A stretch of 64,000 bases of DNA from Streptomyces sp. M92 (GCF_028473745.1 NZ_CP101137.1:4030001-4094000), one strand, 5' to 3'; counted from the first letter of the stretch, positions 18,691 through 27,064 are shown. Made by a program: numbers and translations. Notes: generated by a model from the sequence alone, not told the origin.

Positions 18691-18804
18691 GTGGCAGCTT
18701 TCAACGCGATCATCAACTCCGGTCTCGGCCGGGGCTGCACACACTCCGTCAGGATGCGTCGTGGCCCCGGAGCCCTGACCGGCCCGGGGTCTCCCCGCCG
18801 CTGA
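18691..18804 (+). CDS. Putative leaderless leader peptide of erm
   Basis: A 37-codon frame begins with the GTG that coincides with the predicted transcription start and ends with TGA 114 nt before erm. The peptide starts VAAFNAIINSGLGRGC and ends in a basic Gly/Pro/Arg-rich part. It is too short to show a domain. Its place between an antibiotic-type promoter and erm, and the fact that its coding region contains arms of alternative hairpins, suggests that drug-stalled ribosomes on it affect erm expression, as leader peptides do for other erm genes. Translation has not been shown. Confidence 0.55.
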   Translation: MAAFNAIINSGLGRGCTHSVRMRRGPGALTGPGSPRR

Positions 18805-18884
18805 CGCGCCCGACGCGCGCGGTGGGCCGTACCTCCGCATCTTCTTCTGCCCTTCGTCTTCCGGTCAGGGCCTTCGGCTGCCCT
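18729..18884 (+). promoter_or_regulatory. Candidate attenuator hairpins ahead of erm
   Basis: Three pairings can be drawn. CCGGGGC (18729-18735) pairs with GCCCCGG (18764-18770). GCCCTGACCGG (18772-18782) pairs perfectly over 11 bp with CCGGTCAGGGC (18861-18871). AGGGC (18867-18871) can instead pair with GCCCT (18880-18884) around CTTCGGCT, giving a small hairpin followed by a pyrimidine stretch. The last two are mutually exclusive, as in attenuators. The first two arms overlap the leader peptide frame. Confidence 0.45.
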
Positions 18885-18918
18885 TTCCCGCTTTCACGGA
18901 AGACAAGGACCGCAGGCC

Positions 18919-19698
18919 ATGGCCCGCCCGACCCAGCGTGCCCGCACGCTTTCGCAGAACTTCCTGGCCGACCGCGCGGCGGCCGAGCGTGTCGCCAGGC
19001 TCGTTTCTCCCGACAGCCGTCACCCGTCCCTCGTCCTCGAGGTGGGCGCGGGCAAGGGCGCGCTCACCGTGCCGCTCGCCCGCCGCAGCCGGGAGCTGTA
19101 CGCCTACGAGATCGACGCCCGGCTCGTCCCCGGGCTCCGCGCCCGCTTCTCGGACTCCCCCCATGTCCACGTCGTCGCCGGTGACTTCCTCGCCGCGCGA
19201 CCCCCACGCACGCCGTTCTCCGTCGCCGGGAACGTGCCGTTCTCCCGTACGGCGGACATCGTCGACTGGTGCCTCACCGCACCCGGCCTCACCGACGCCA
19301 CACTGATCACTCAGCTGGAGTACGCCCGCAAACGCACCGGCGACCACGGCCGCTGGACTCTGCTGACGGTCCGCACCTGGCCCCGGCACGAATGGCGGCT
19401 GGCCGGGAGGGTGAGCCGGTACGGCTTCCGCCCCGCGCCCCGCGTCGATGCCGGAATCCTCCGCATCGAACGCCGCCCCACCCCGCTGCTCGCCGGCGCC
19501 GCTCACCGGAGCTGGCGGGACCTCGTCGAACTGGGCTTCTCCGGAGTCGGCGGATCGCTGCACGCCTCCTTGCGCCGGGCCCACCCCCGGCGCCGGGTGG
19601 ACGCGGCGTTCCGGGCCGCACACCTGGGACCGGGCGCGCTCGTGGGCGAGGTGTCACCCCAGCGCTGGCTGAGGCTGCACACGGAGCTGACGGGATGA
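18919..19698 (+). CDS. erm: 23S rRNA adenine-N6 methyltransferase (Erm family, macrolide resistance)
   Basis: 259 residues. Erm enzymes methylate A2058 of 23S rRNA (E. coli numbering) and block macrolide, lincosamide and streptogramin B binding. Motifs: QNFLADR at the N terminus, SAM-binding EVGAGKGALT (41-50), acidic residue in AYEIDARL (64), GDF (88-90), catalytic NVPF (105-108). The order fits the Streptomyces Lrm/ErmO group; from memory, S. lividans lrm is likewise followed by mgt. Whether it mono- or dimethylates cannot be told. The ATG follows AAGACAAGGACC. The upstream leader region suggests inducible expression. Confidence 0.93.
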   Translation: MARPTQRARTLSQNFLADRAAAERVARLVSPDSRHPSLVLEVGAGKGALTVPLARRSRELYAYEIDARLVPGLRARFSDSPHVHVVAGDFLAARPPRTPFSVAGNVPFSRTADIVDWCLTAPGLTDATLITQLEYARKRTGDHGRWTLLTVRTWPRHEWRLAGRVSRYGFRPAPRVDAGILRIERRPTPLLAGAAHRSWRDLVELGFSGVGGSLHASLRRAHPRRRVDAAFRAAHLGPGALVGEVSPQRWLRLHTELTG

Positions 19699-19700
19699 AC

Positions 19701-19745
19701 GAAAATAGGTTGTACGAGACGTCTCGTCTCGCGTACGCTGTTCGC
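19701..19745 (+). promoter_or_regulatory. mgt promoter with A-tract and 14-bp palindrome
   Basis: TTGTAC (-35, 19710-19715) and TACGCT (-10, 19734-19739) are 18 nt apart, and the ATG follows 6 nt later, so the transcript is probably leaderless. GAAAAT lies three bases before the -35 box, with the same spacing as the A-tract of the erm promoter. The spacer holds ACGAGACGTCTCGT (19714-19727), a perfect 14-bp palindrome that could bind a repressor such as a TetR-family dimer. Confidence 0.65.
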
Positions 19746-20948
19746 ATGACCAGTCCCGCTCACATCGCCATGTTCTCCATCGCCGCGCACGGCCACGTGA
19801 ACCCCAGCCTGGAGGTGATCCGCGAGCTCGTCGCGCGAGGACACCGGGTGACGTACGCGATCCCGCCCGCCTTCGCGGACAAGGTCGCCGAGGCGGGCGC
19901 CGAACCGAAGCTGTGGAACAGCACGCTGCCCGGCCCCGACGCCGACCCGGAGGCGTGGGGGACCACGCTGCTGGACAACGTCGAGCCGTTCCTGAACGAC
20001 GCGATCCACGCGCTCCCGCAGCTCATCGAGGCGTACGAGGGCGACGAGCCGGACCTGATCCTGCACGACATCGCCTCCTACCCGGCCCGCGTCCTCGGCC
20101 ACCGCTGGGACGTGCCCGTGGTCTCCCTCTCGCCGTGCATGGTGGCCTGGGAGGGGTACGAGAAGGAGGTCGGCGAGCCGATGTGGGAGGAGCCGCTGAA
20201 GACCGAACGCGGCCAGGCCTACTACGCCCGCTTCCACGCCTGGCTGGAGGAGAACGGGATCACCATGCACCCGGACCCGTTCGTCGGTCGCCCGGCCCGC
20301 TCCCTGGTGCTGATCCCGAAAGCGCTCCAGCCCAACGCCGACCGGGTCGACGAGAAGGCGTACACGTTCGTCGGCGCCTGCCAGGGCGACCGCACCGCCG
20401 AAGGGGAGTGGCGGCGTCCCGAGGGTGCCGGGAAGGTCGTCCTCGTCTCCCTCGGCTCGGCGTTCACCAAGCAGCCCGCCTTCTACCGGGAGTGCGTCGA
20501 GGCCTTCGCCGGACTGCCCGGCTGGCATGTCGTGCTCCAGATCGGCAGGCACGTCGACCCCGCCGAGCTGGGCGACGTACCGGAGAACGTGGAAGTGCGG
20601 TCGTGGGTCCCGCAGTTGGCGGTCCTCCAGCAGGCCGACCTGTTCGTCACCCACGCGGGCGCCGGCGGCAGTCAGGAGGGTCTGGCCACCGCCACGCCGA
20701 TGATCGCCGTGCCGCAGGCCGCGGACCAGTTCGTCAACGCGGACATGCTCCAGGGACTCGGCGTCGCCCGGCACCTCCCCACCGAGGAGGCCACCGCCGA
20801 GGCGCTGCGCACCGCCGCCCTCGACCTGGTCGACGACCCGGAGGTGGCGGGGCGCCTGAAGGAGATCCGGGCGCGGATGGCGCAGGAGGGCGGCACCCGG
20901 CGGGCCGCCGACCTGATCGAGGCCGAACTGGCGGCGGCGAGAGCCTGA
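19746..20948 (+). CDS. mgt: Macrolide glycosyltransferase
   Basis: 400-residue GT1-family enzyme. It inactivates macrolides by moving glucose from UDP-glucose to a sugar hydroxyl, as Mgt of S. lividans and OleD/OleI do. The N terminus AMFSIAAHGHVNPSLEVIRE includes the catalytic His region; HAGAGGSQEGLATATPMIAV and PQAADQFVNA form the nucleotide-sugar donor site near residues 307-336. ATG 19746 is fixed by the leaderless promoter just upstream. It follows erm by 47 bp but has its own promoter. A strong terminator follows the gene. Confidence 0.94.
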   Translation: MTSPAHIAMFSIAAHGHVNPSLEVIRELVARGHRVTYAIPPAFADKVAEAGAEPKLWNSTLPGPDADPEAWGTTLLDNVEPFLNDAIHALPQLIEAYEGDEPDLILHDIASYPARVLGHRWDVPVVSLSPCMVAWEGYEKEVGEPMWEEPLKTERGQAYYARFHAWLEENGITMHPDPFVGRPARSLVLIPKALQPNADRVDEKAYTFVGACQGDRTAEGEWRRPEGAGKVVLVSLGSAFTKQPAFYRECVEAFAGLPGWHVVLQIGRHVDPAELGDVPENVEVRSWVPQLAVLQQADLFVTHAGAGGSQEGLATATPMIAVPQAADQFVNADMLQGLGVARHLPTEEATAEALRTAALDLVDDPEVAGRLKEIRARMAQEGGTRRAADLIEAELAAARA

Positions 20949-20968
20949 CCGCACGGCAGGAGAGAACA

Positions 20969-21012
20969 CGCCGAGGGCCCGTCGGTTCCGCCGGACCGAC
21001 GGGCCCTCGGCG
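20969..21012 (+). terminator. Strong hairpin terminator after mgt
   Basis: A perfect 18-bp inverted repeat (20969-20986 and 20995-21012, beginning CGCCGAGGG) with an 8-nt loop starts 20 bp after the mgt stop. GTCCTTCCC follows rather than a T-tract, which is usual for Streptomyces terminators. Confidence 0.9.
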
Positions 21013-21324
21013 TCCTTCCCCCTCCTGAGCGGTGACGGCCCCCGCCGCCACCTTCCGCTTCGAAGGCAGGGGCCGGACAGAGCGATCTCGTCGTGCTCAC
21101 CGGTGACCTTGGGCGGCGCCGGCTCGTCCCTCCGTACCGCCGTCCTCACCGCTGAGGAGGACACGGGCCCCTTACAGCAACGTTGTTGAATAAGTCACAG
21201 GCGCGCTTAGTGGTTGAACCACGGACACCTCATCGGCGAAAGTGGCGCGCACGTCCGCCCGGCGCGCGGACCCGGCCGTCGCGCCCGCCCCCACGGGGCG
21301 CGACGGCCGTTCTATGGTGTGCGC
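21013..21324. other. Intergenic region with an AT-richer patch and a small palindrome
   Basis: 312 bp between the mgt terminator and the DUF1697 gene. Around 21170-21225 the DNA is clearly less GC-rich and contains CAACGTTG and the perfect 13-bp palindrome GTGGTTGAACCAC (21210-21222). No transposase remnant or small gene is visible. TATGGT at 21313-21318 is the likely -10 box of the next gene. Confidence 0.5.
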
Positions 21325-21873
21325 ATGACGACGATGTACGCGGCGCTGTTGCGCGGGATCAACGTGGGCGGCGCGAAGAAGCTCCCGATGGCCGAGTTGC
21401 GCGCACTTCTGGAGGAGCTCGGCCATGACGCCGTACGCACCCATCTCCAGAGCGGACAGGCGGTGTTCGCGTCCGGGCACGGGGACGAGGAGTCGCTGGC
21501 CGCCGAGTTGACGCGGGCGATCGAGAAGCGCTTCGGCTTCCCCGTGGACGTCCTCGTCCGCGACCACGCCTACCTCAGGGCGGTCGTCGAGGCCTGCCCC
21601 TTCCCGGCCGCCGACCTGGAGCCCAAGCAGCTCCACGTCACCTACTTCTCCGCGCCGGTCGACGAGGAACGCTTCTCGCCGGTCGACCGTCCCGCCTTCG
21701 AGCCGGAGGATTTCCGCCTCGGCGACCGCGCCCTGTACCTGTACGCGCCCAGCGGCCTCGGCCGCTCCAAACTCGCCGAGGCCCTGGCCAAACCGCGGGT
21801 CACCAAGGGCCTGATCACCACCACCCGCAACTGGAACACCGTCACCAAGCTCGTGGAGCTGACCGCCGCCTGA
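21325..21873 (+). CDS. DUF1697 family protein
   Basis: 182 residues. The N terminus MTTMYAALLRGINVGGAKKLPM and the internal HLQSGQAVF, and the C-terminal TTRNWNTVTKLVEL, are the signatures of DUF1697, a widespread cytoplasmic family without known function. The ATG at 21325 is chosen because homology begins there and TATGGT ends 6 nt upstream, so it is probably leaderless. It converges on the chelatase gene, with 15 bp between their stops. Confidence 0.9.
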   Translation: MTTMYAALLRGINVGGAKKLPMAELRALLEELGHDAVRTHLQSGQAVFASGHGDEESLAAELTRAIEKRFGFPVDVLVRDHAYLRAVVEACPFPAADLEPKQLHVTYFSAPVDEERFSPVDRPAFEPEDFRLGDRALYLYAPSGLGRSKLAEALAKPRVTKGLITTTRNWNTVTKLVELTAA

Positions 21874-21888
21874 GCACCGCCGGTGGCC

Positions 21889-22626
21889 TCAGGCCCCCAC
21901 CGCCGCCAGCACCGGCACCCGCGCCGCCTCGTACCTCTCCAGCAGCACCCGCGCCACCTCCGGCGAGGGACCGAGGACGTCGGCCAGTACGTCCGCCCCG
22001 GCCGCGCCCCGCGCGATGCGGTCCGGCAGGAAGCCCGGGGCCAGGACGTACGGGGCGACGGCCACGCGGGCGCAGCCCAGCTCGCGCAGCTCCCGCACCG
22101 CGTCCTCGGTGCGGGGAAGGGATGCGGAGGCGAACGCAGGCCGCACGGCGCACCAACCGGTGTGCCGCCACTCCCGCGCGATTTCAGCGATCACTGCGAT
22201 CGCCTCCGGGTCGGAGGACCCCGCCGAGGCCAGCACGACCCCGGTCGAGGACTTGTCGGCGGGCGACAGGCCCGCCTCGTACAGGCGCCGTTCCAGCGCC
22301 GACAGGAGCAGGGGGGAGGGACCGAGCACCTCCGCCTGGCGGATGCGCAGCCGCGGTGGCGCGTCCGCCAGGACCGCCGGGATGTCCGCCTTCGCGTGGA
22401 AGGCGCGGGTCAGGAGGAGGGGCAGGGCCACGACGTCCCGCACACCCTCCGTCGCCAGGGACTCCAGCACGCCCTGCACCGAGGGCACGTTGAAGTCCAG
22501 GAAGCCCGTCTCCACCCGTACGTCCGGGCGCAGCGACCTGACCCGGCGCACCAGGGCGTGCACGGTCCGGGCGTGCCGCGGGTCACGGCTGCCGTGGGCG
22601 ATGACGAGGATGACCGGAGCGGACAT
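21889..22626 (-). CDS. Sirohydrochlorin chelatase (CbiX/SirB type)
   Basis: 245 residues with two related halves. The N-terminal half shows PVILVIAHGSRDPRHARTVH with the metal-binding His, and LPLLLTRAFHAKADIP with the second His region, as in CbiX/SirB chelatases. These insert Fe or Co into sirohydrochlorin. At the end of the sulfur cluster the likely product is siroheme for the sulfite reductase encoded upstream; cobalt insertion for B12 cannot be excluded. The start at 22626 lies 8 bp after the permease stop, so it is probably the last gene of that operon. Confidence 0.88.
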   Translation of the reverse strand: MSAPVILVIAHGSRDPRHARTVHALVRRVRSLRPDVRVETGFLDFNVPSVQGVLESLATEGVRDVVALPLLLTRAFHAKADIPAVLADAPPRLRIRQAEVLGPSPLLLSALERRLYEAGLSPADKSSTGVVLASAGSSDPEAIAVIAEIAREWRHTGWCAVRPAFASASLPRTEDAVRELRELGCARVAVAPYVLAPGFLPDRIARGAAGADVLADVLGPSPEVARVLLERYEAARVPVLAAVGA

Positions 22627-22634
22627 GGCGTCTC

Positions 22635-23531
22635 TCAGCTCCTCACCAGCAGGCCGCGGCTGCGCAGTACCCACCGCTCCAGCGGACTGAAGATCAGCAG
22701 GTCGATGGCGATGCCGACGACGAGGATGAGGAGGATGGCCTCGAAGACCATGGCCATGTCGCTGGCGTTGCGGCCGTTCTCCAGGAGCTGGCCGAGGCCG
22801 ATGCCCAGATCCGGGAAGGACGCGATGATCTCGGCCGCCATCAGCGAGCGCCAGGAGAACGCCCAGCCCTGCTTGAGGCCGGCGACGTAGCCGGGCAGCG
22901 CGGCCGGCAGCACGATGTGCCAGGTCCCCTTCAGTCCCGTGGCGCCCAGCGTGCGGCCGGCCCGCAGGAAGATCGGGGAGACCTGGTCCACGCCCGACAC
23001 CAGGCCGTTGGCGATGGAGGGGACCGCGCCGAGCAGGATGACGGCGTACATCATCGAGTTGTTCAGACCGAGCCAGATCACGGCGGGCGGCACCCAGGCG
23101 ACGGAGGGCAGCGACTGGAGGCCGGACAGGATCGGGCCGATCGCCGCACGCACGAACTTCACCCGCGCCACCAGCAGCCCGAGCGGCGTGCCGATCAGCA
23201 GCGCCAGCAGGAAGCCGGACAGTCCGCGCGAGACGCTGGTCCAGATGTAGCCGAGCAGCTCGCCCTGGAGCCAGGCCTGGTGGAGCACGTGCCACACGTC
23301 CGACGGGGCGGGCAGCTTGGTCGGGTCGTCGACGATCTCGAAGGAGACCAGGCCCTGCCAGACCGCCAGGACCAGGAGCACGGCGACGGTCGGGGGCAGG
23401 ATCTTCTCCACGAGGGTCCGCCGGAAGGGCGTGCGGCTGTGCTGCACCGTCTCCAGTGCGTCCAGGCCCGCTTCCAGACCGGCGAGATCGCCGCCCTCCT
23501 TCGCGGGGGGCGTCGTGTCAGTGCTGGCCAT
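22635..23531 (-). CDS. ssuC: Sulfonate/sulfate-type ABC transporter permease
   Basis: 298 residues with about six membrane helices. The BPD_transp_1 loop GATGLKGTWHIVLPAALPGY is the ATPase-docking motif of SsuC/TauC-type permeases. A charged 45-residue N-terminal tail precedes the first helix (ILPPTVAVLLVLAVWQGLVS). ATG 23531 overlaps the end of the ATPase gene by 14 bp. Clustered with sulfate-reduction genes, it probably imports organosulfonates or sulfate; no SsuD-like monooxygenase is nearby, so the substrate is uncertain. Confidence 0.88.
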   Translation of the reverse strand: MASTDTTPPAKEGGDLAGLEAGLDALETVQHSRTPFRRTLVEKILPPTVAVLLVLAVWQGLVSFEIVDDPTKLPAPSDVWHVLHQAWLQGELLGYIWTSVSRGLSGFLLALLIGTPLGLLVARVKFVRAAIGPILSGLQSLPSVAWVPPAVIWLGLNNSMMYAVILLGAVPSIANGLVSGVDQVSPIFLRAGRTLGATGLKGTWHIVLPAALPGYVAGLKQGWAFSWRSLMAAEIIASFPDLGIGLGQLLENGRNASDMAMVFEAILLILVVGIAIDLLIFSPLERWVLRSRGLLVRS

Positions 23532-24312
23532 GGCGGCGGATCTCCCCACGCAGTTCTTCGGTGATCTGGACGGACAGCTCCGCGACCTCGGCATCCTCGA
23601 TGCGGCGCGGCTGCGGGATGCCGACCGTCCACTCGCGGGCGATGCGCCCCGGGCGCGAGGACAGCAGCACCACGCGCTCGGCGAGCCGGACGGCCTCGCG
23701 GACGTTGTGGGTGACGAAGAGGACGGACAGCTGTGTCTCGCGCCAGATGCGGGTCAGTTCGTCGTGCAGGACGTCGCGGGTGATGGCGTCGAGCGCGGCG
23801 AAGGGCTCGTCCATCAGCAGGAGCTTGCTCTCCTGGGCGAGTGCCCGGGCCATCGCGACCCGCTGGCGCATGCCGCCGGACAGCTCGTGCACCCGCTTGC
23901 CGTGCGCGCCCCCCAGCCGTACGAGTTCGAGGAGTTCCTCGGCCTTGTCGCGGCGCTCGGACTTGGGCACGCCGCGCAGCTTGAGGGCGAGTTCGATGTT
24001 CTTGCCGGCCGTCAGCCAAGGGAACAGGGCGTGTTCCTGGAACATCAGGGCGGGTCGGCCGTCCGTGGTGATCGCGCCGGCGCTGGGCCTGTCCAGGCCC
24101 GCCACCAGGTTCAGCAGCGTGGACTTGCCGCAGCCGGAGGCCCCCAGGAGGGTGACGAACTCGCCGGGCGCGACATCGAGGGAGATGTCGTCCAGCACGA
24201 GCTGCTGCCCCGCGGGGCCGGCGAACGACTTGGAGACGTGCTCGATCCGGGCGGCGTGCGTGGCCGCCGCGGTGCCCTCGTCGGCCTTGGCGAGGGTCGT
24301 GGTCGTGGCCAT
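23518..24312 (-). CDS. ssuB: Sulfonate/sulfate-type ABC transporter ATPase
   Basis: 264 residues. Walker A is LLGASGCGKSTLL, Q-loop MFQEHALFPW, signature HELSGGMRQRVAMARAL, Walker B LLLMDEPFAALD, H-loop FVTHNVREAV. These match the SsuB/TauB/NrtD group. ATG 24312 is chosen because AGGAGG lies 8 nt upstream; the GTG at 24321 falls on top of that ribosome site. It is 36 bp downstream of the binding-protein gene and overlaps the permease gene. Confidence 0.92.
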   Translation of the reverse strand: MATTTTLAKADEGTAAATHAARIEHVSKSFAGPAGQQLVLDDISLDVAPGEFVTLLGASGCGKSTLLNLVAGLDRPSAGAITTDGRPALMFQEHALFPWLTAGKNIELALKLRGVPKSERRDKAEELLELVRLGGAHGKRVHELSGGMRQRVAMARALAQESKLLLMDEPFAALDAITRDVLHDELTRIWRETQLSVLFVTHNVREAVRLAERVVLLSSRPGRIAREWTVGIPQPRRIEDAEVAELSVQITEELRGEIRRHGQH

Positions 24313-24348
24313 GGTCGTCACCTCCTGGGGACGGGTCGGGTTCCGGGC

Positions 24349-25452
24349 TTACTGGACGCCGAGTCCGGCGTCGTCGACCGCGGGCTCGCCCTTGGCCTTG
24401 AGGATCTTGTTGAGCAGCCTGAGGTCGTAGATGCCCTTGAGGTCGGGCTGGTCCAGCAGGCCCGCCTCGACGGCGTGGTCGGCCTGGGCGCCGAGGGTGG
24501 CGGCGAGCGGGTCGTCGGTGAGCCGGATCGACTCCCACGCCGGGTCCAGGACACCGGCGGGCAGGGCCTTGCCGGTGTCCTTCTCCAGCCGCGTGTTCGC
24601 GGCGGCCTTGGCCTCGTCGGGGTTGGCCTCGATCCACTCGTTGGTGGCGACCGACGCCCTCAGCACGGCCTCGACGACCTTCGGGTGCTCCTTGAGGAAC
24701 TCCTGCCGCACGATGATGTTCGTGATCACGAACTTCTCGTCCGGCCACAGCGTCGACTCGTCCAGCAGCACCTTGCCGCCCTGGGCGACCATCCGGGAGG
24801 CGGTCGGCTCCGGCACCCACGCGCCGTCGACGGAACCGGACTGGAAGGCGTCCGGGGTCACCTTGTTGTCGCTGCGGACGACCGTCACATCACCCTTGCC
24901 GCTGAGCGCGTCGACCTCCCAGCCCTGCTCGGCCACCCAGTTGAGGAACGCGACGTCCTGCGTGTTGCCGAGCTGAGGGGTGGCGATGCGCTTGCCCTTG
25001 ACGTCCTCCAGCGACTTGATCTTGTCCGGGTTCACCACCAGCTTCACGCCGCCGGAGGCCGAACCGCCGATGATCCGCAGGTTCTTGCCCTCCGACTTGG
25101 CGTAACCGTTGATCGCCGGCGATGGGCCGATCCAGCCGATGTCGATGGAGCCCGAGTTCAGCGCCTCGATCTCGGACGGGCCCGCGCTGAAGACCGCGTA
25201 CTTGGCCTCGGTGGCGCCCAGCTCCTTCTGGAAGAAGCCCTTCTGGTTGCCGACCAGCGGCGTGGCGTGCGTGATGTTGCCGAAGTACCCGATCCGGACC
25301 GAGTCGAGGCCGTCGATCTGCTCGGCCCCGGCGGCGATCTCCACGCCCCCGTCGTCCTTGGCCTGGGAGCCGTACCCGCAGCCGGCGAGGACCAGCAGCG
25401 GCAGTGCGGCGAGGACCGCCAGGGTGCGGCGCAGGGGCTTGGTGGCAGGCAC
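24349..25452 (-). CDS. ssuA: Sulfonate-type ABC transporter substrate-binding lipoprotein
   Basis: 367 residues. Signal peptide RRTLAVLAALPLLVLAGC places the lipid-modified Cys near residue 25. The mature protein (DSVRIGYFGNITHATPLVGN, GPSPAINGYAKSEGKNLRII, LEDVKGKRIATPQLGNTQDV) is of the SsuA/TauA/NrtA type that binds small anions. GTG 25452 has GAGAGG 10 nt upstream and gives a normal signal peptide; GTG 25485 is the alternative. It is 254 bp downstream of cysN, so it may have its own promoter. Confidence 0.88.
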   Translation of the reverse strand: MPATKPLRRTLAVLAALPLLVLAGCGYGSQAKDDGGVEIAAGAEQIDGLDSVRIGYFGNITHATPLVGNQKGFFQKELGATEAKYAVFSAGPSEIEALNSGSIDIGWIGPSPAINGYAKSEGKNLRIIGGSASGGVKLVVNPDKIKSLEDVKGKRIATPQLGNTQDVAFLNWVAEQGWEVDALSGKGDVTVVRSDNKVTPDAFQSGSVDGAWVPEPTASRMVAQGGKVLLDESTLWPDEKFVITNIIVRQEFLKEHPKVVEAVLRASVATNEWIEANPDEAKAAANTRLEKDTGKALPAGVLDPAWESIRLTDDPLAATLGAQADHAVEAGLLDQPDLKGIYDLRLLNKILKAKGEPAVDDAGLGVQ

Positions 25453-25706
25453 GGGAGGTGTTCCTCTCGTTGGCCCGGCGCTCACGCCTGTCGGTTGGTC
25501 CGAGGTGTCAGGTCGTGGCCGGGAGATCGGCGGGTTCGCTTCTACGGCGGCGGGGGGCGAGGGCGCGCGAGCGGTGCGCGTACGTCACCTGCCGCATCGC
25601 CCGACGCCGCCCTGCCCACTCCCGAGGGCGCCGCTGCCGACGCGGCCGCCCTCCTTCGCGAACGTGGAGTAGAAGTCGGTGGGGTGGAGACTCCGGGAGC
25701 CCATGG

Positions 25707-27062
25707 CTAGAAGTCCCACCCGTTGTCGTCCGCCTCGTCCTTGACCGGCTCCGGCGCGGCGAAGGACTCGCCGGCCATGCCCGCGGTGAGGGTGGTGCCG
25801 TCGTTCGGGTCGATCAGGATGAACGAACCGGTGCGCCGGGAGTCGGCGTAGGAGTCGGCGGGCAGCGGCTCCGCCGTGCGGATCTTCACCCGGCCGATGT
25901 CGTTGGCGACGAGCTGCCCGGGGTGCGGGTGCAGGGACAGGTCGTCCAGCGTGAGCCGGGCCGGGATGTCCTTGACGATCGCCTTGACCGTGCGGGTGCC
26001 GTGCTTGAGCAGCACCCGGTGGCCCACGGTGAGCGGCGCGTCGGCGACGTGGCAGACCGTGGCCTCCACGTCCTGGGAGGTCTCCGGCGCGTCCTTGCTG
26101 GGCACGATCAGGTCGCCGCGCGAGACGTCGATGTCGTCCTCGAGCAGCAGCGTCACCGACTGCGGCGTCCAGGCCGCCTCGACGGGCTCGCCCAGCAGGT
26201 CGATGCCGGACACCTTCGAGGTGCGGCCCGACGGCAGGACGGTCACCTCGTCGCCGACGCGGAAGGTGCCGGCGGCGATCTGGCCCGCGTAGCCGCGGTA
26301 GTCGGGGTGCTCGGCGGTGCGCGGGCGGATCACGTACTGCACGGGCAGCCGGGCGTGGCAGTGCGCCAGGTCGTGGCTGACCGGCACCGTCTCCAGGTGC
26401 TCCAGCACTGTCGGGCCGCCGTACCAGTCCATGACCGCCGACGCCTCCACCACGTTGTCGCCCGCGAGCGCCGAGATCGGGATCGCGGTGACCTCGGGGA
26501 CGCCCAGTTCGGTCGCGTACGCCGTGAACTCCTCGGCGATGGCGGCGAAGACGGACTCCTGGTAGTCGACCAGGTCCATCTTGTTGACGGCGAGGACGAC
26601 GTGCGGGACGCGCAGCAGGGCGGCGATGGCGGCGTGCCGGCGGGTCTGCTCGACGACGCCGTTGCGGGCGTCGACCAGGATGACGGTCAGTTCGGCGGTG
26701 GAGGCGCCGGTGACCATGTTCCGGGTGTACTGCACGTGCCCGGGGGTGTCGGCGAGGATGAACCGGCGGCGCGGGGTGGCGAAGTAGCGGTAGGCCACGT
26801 CGATGGTGATGCCCTGCTCGCGCTCGGCCCGCAGGCCGTCGGTGAGCAGCGCGAGGTCCGGCGCGTCCTGGCCGCGGCTCGCGGAGGCGCGCTCGACGGC
26901 CTCCAGCTGGTCGGTGAGGACCGACTTGGAGTCGTGCAGGAGCCTGCCCACCAGGGTGGACTTGCCGTCGTCGACCGAGCCGGCGGTGGCGAAGCGGAGC
27001 AGGGTCGTCTCCGACAGCTGCCAGACCGACAGCGGCTCGACGGGTTCCGTGGTGCTGGTCAT
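25707..27062 (-). CDS. cysN: Sulfate adenylyltransferase subunit 1 (GTPase)
   Basis: 451 residues, the GTPase subunit of the CysDN complex; GTP hydrolysis drives formation of APS from sulfate and ATP. GTPase motifs: GSVDDGKSTL (28-37), ADTPGH (104-109), NKMD (160-163). EF-Tu-like beta domains follow. It lacks a C-terminal APS-kinase domain, which fits the separate cysC. It lies 2 bp downstream of cysD. Confidence 0.95.
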   Translation of the reverse strand: MTSTTEPVEPLSVWQLSETTLLRFATAGSVDDGKSTLVGRLLHDSKSVLTDQLEAVERASASRGQDAPDLALLTDGLRAEREQGITIDVAYRYFATPRRRFILADTPGHVQYTRNMVTGASTAELTVILVDARNGVVEQTRRHAAIAALLRVPHVVLAVNKMDLVDYQESVFAAIAEEFTAYATELGVPEVTAIPISALAGDNVVEASAVMDWYGGPTVLEHLETVPVSHDLAHCHARLPVQYVIRPRTAEHPDYRGYAGQIAAGTFRVGDEVTVLPSGRTSKVSGIDLLGEPVEAAWTPQSVTLLLEDDIDVSRGDLIVPSKDAPETSQDVEATVCHVADAPLTVGHRVLLKHGTRTVKAIVKDIPARLTLDDLSLHPHPGQLVANDIGRVKIRTAEPLPADSYADSRRTGSFILIDPNDGTTLTAGMAGESFAAPEPVKDEADDNGWDF

Positions 27063-27064
27063 GT

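Noticed and set aside
23317..25710. 797-codon plus-strand frame over the ABC transporter genes
   Set aside because: Complementary to three clear genes; its translation shows no recognisable domain.
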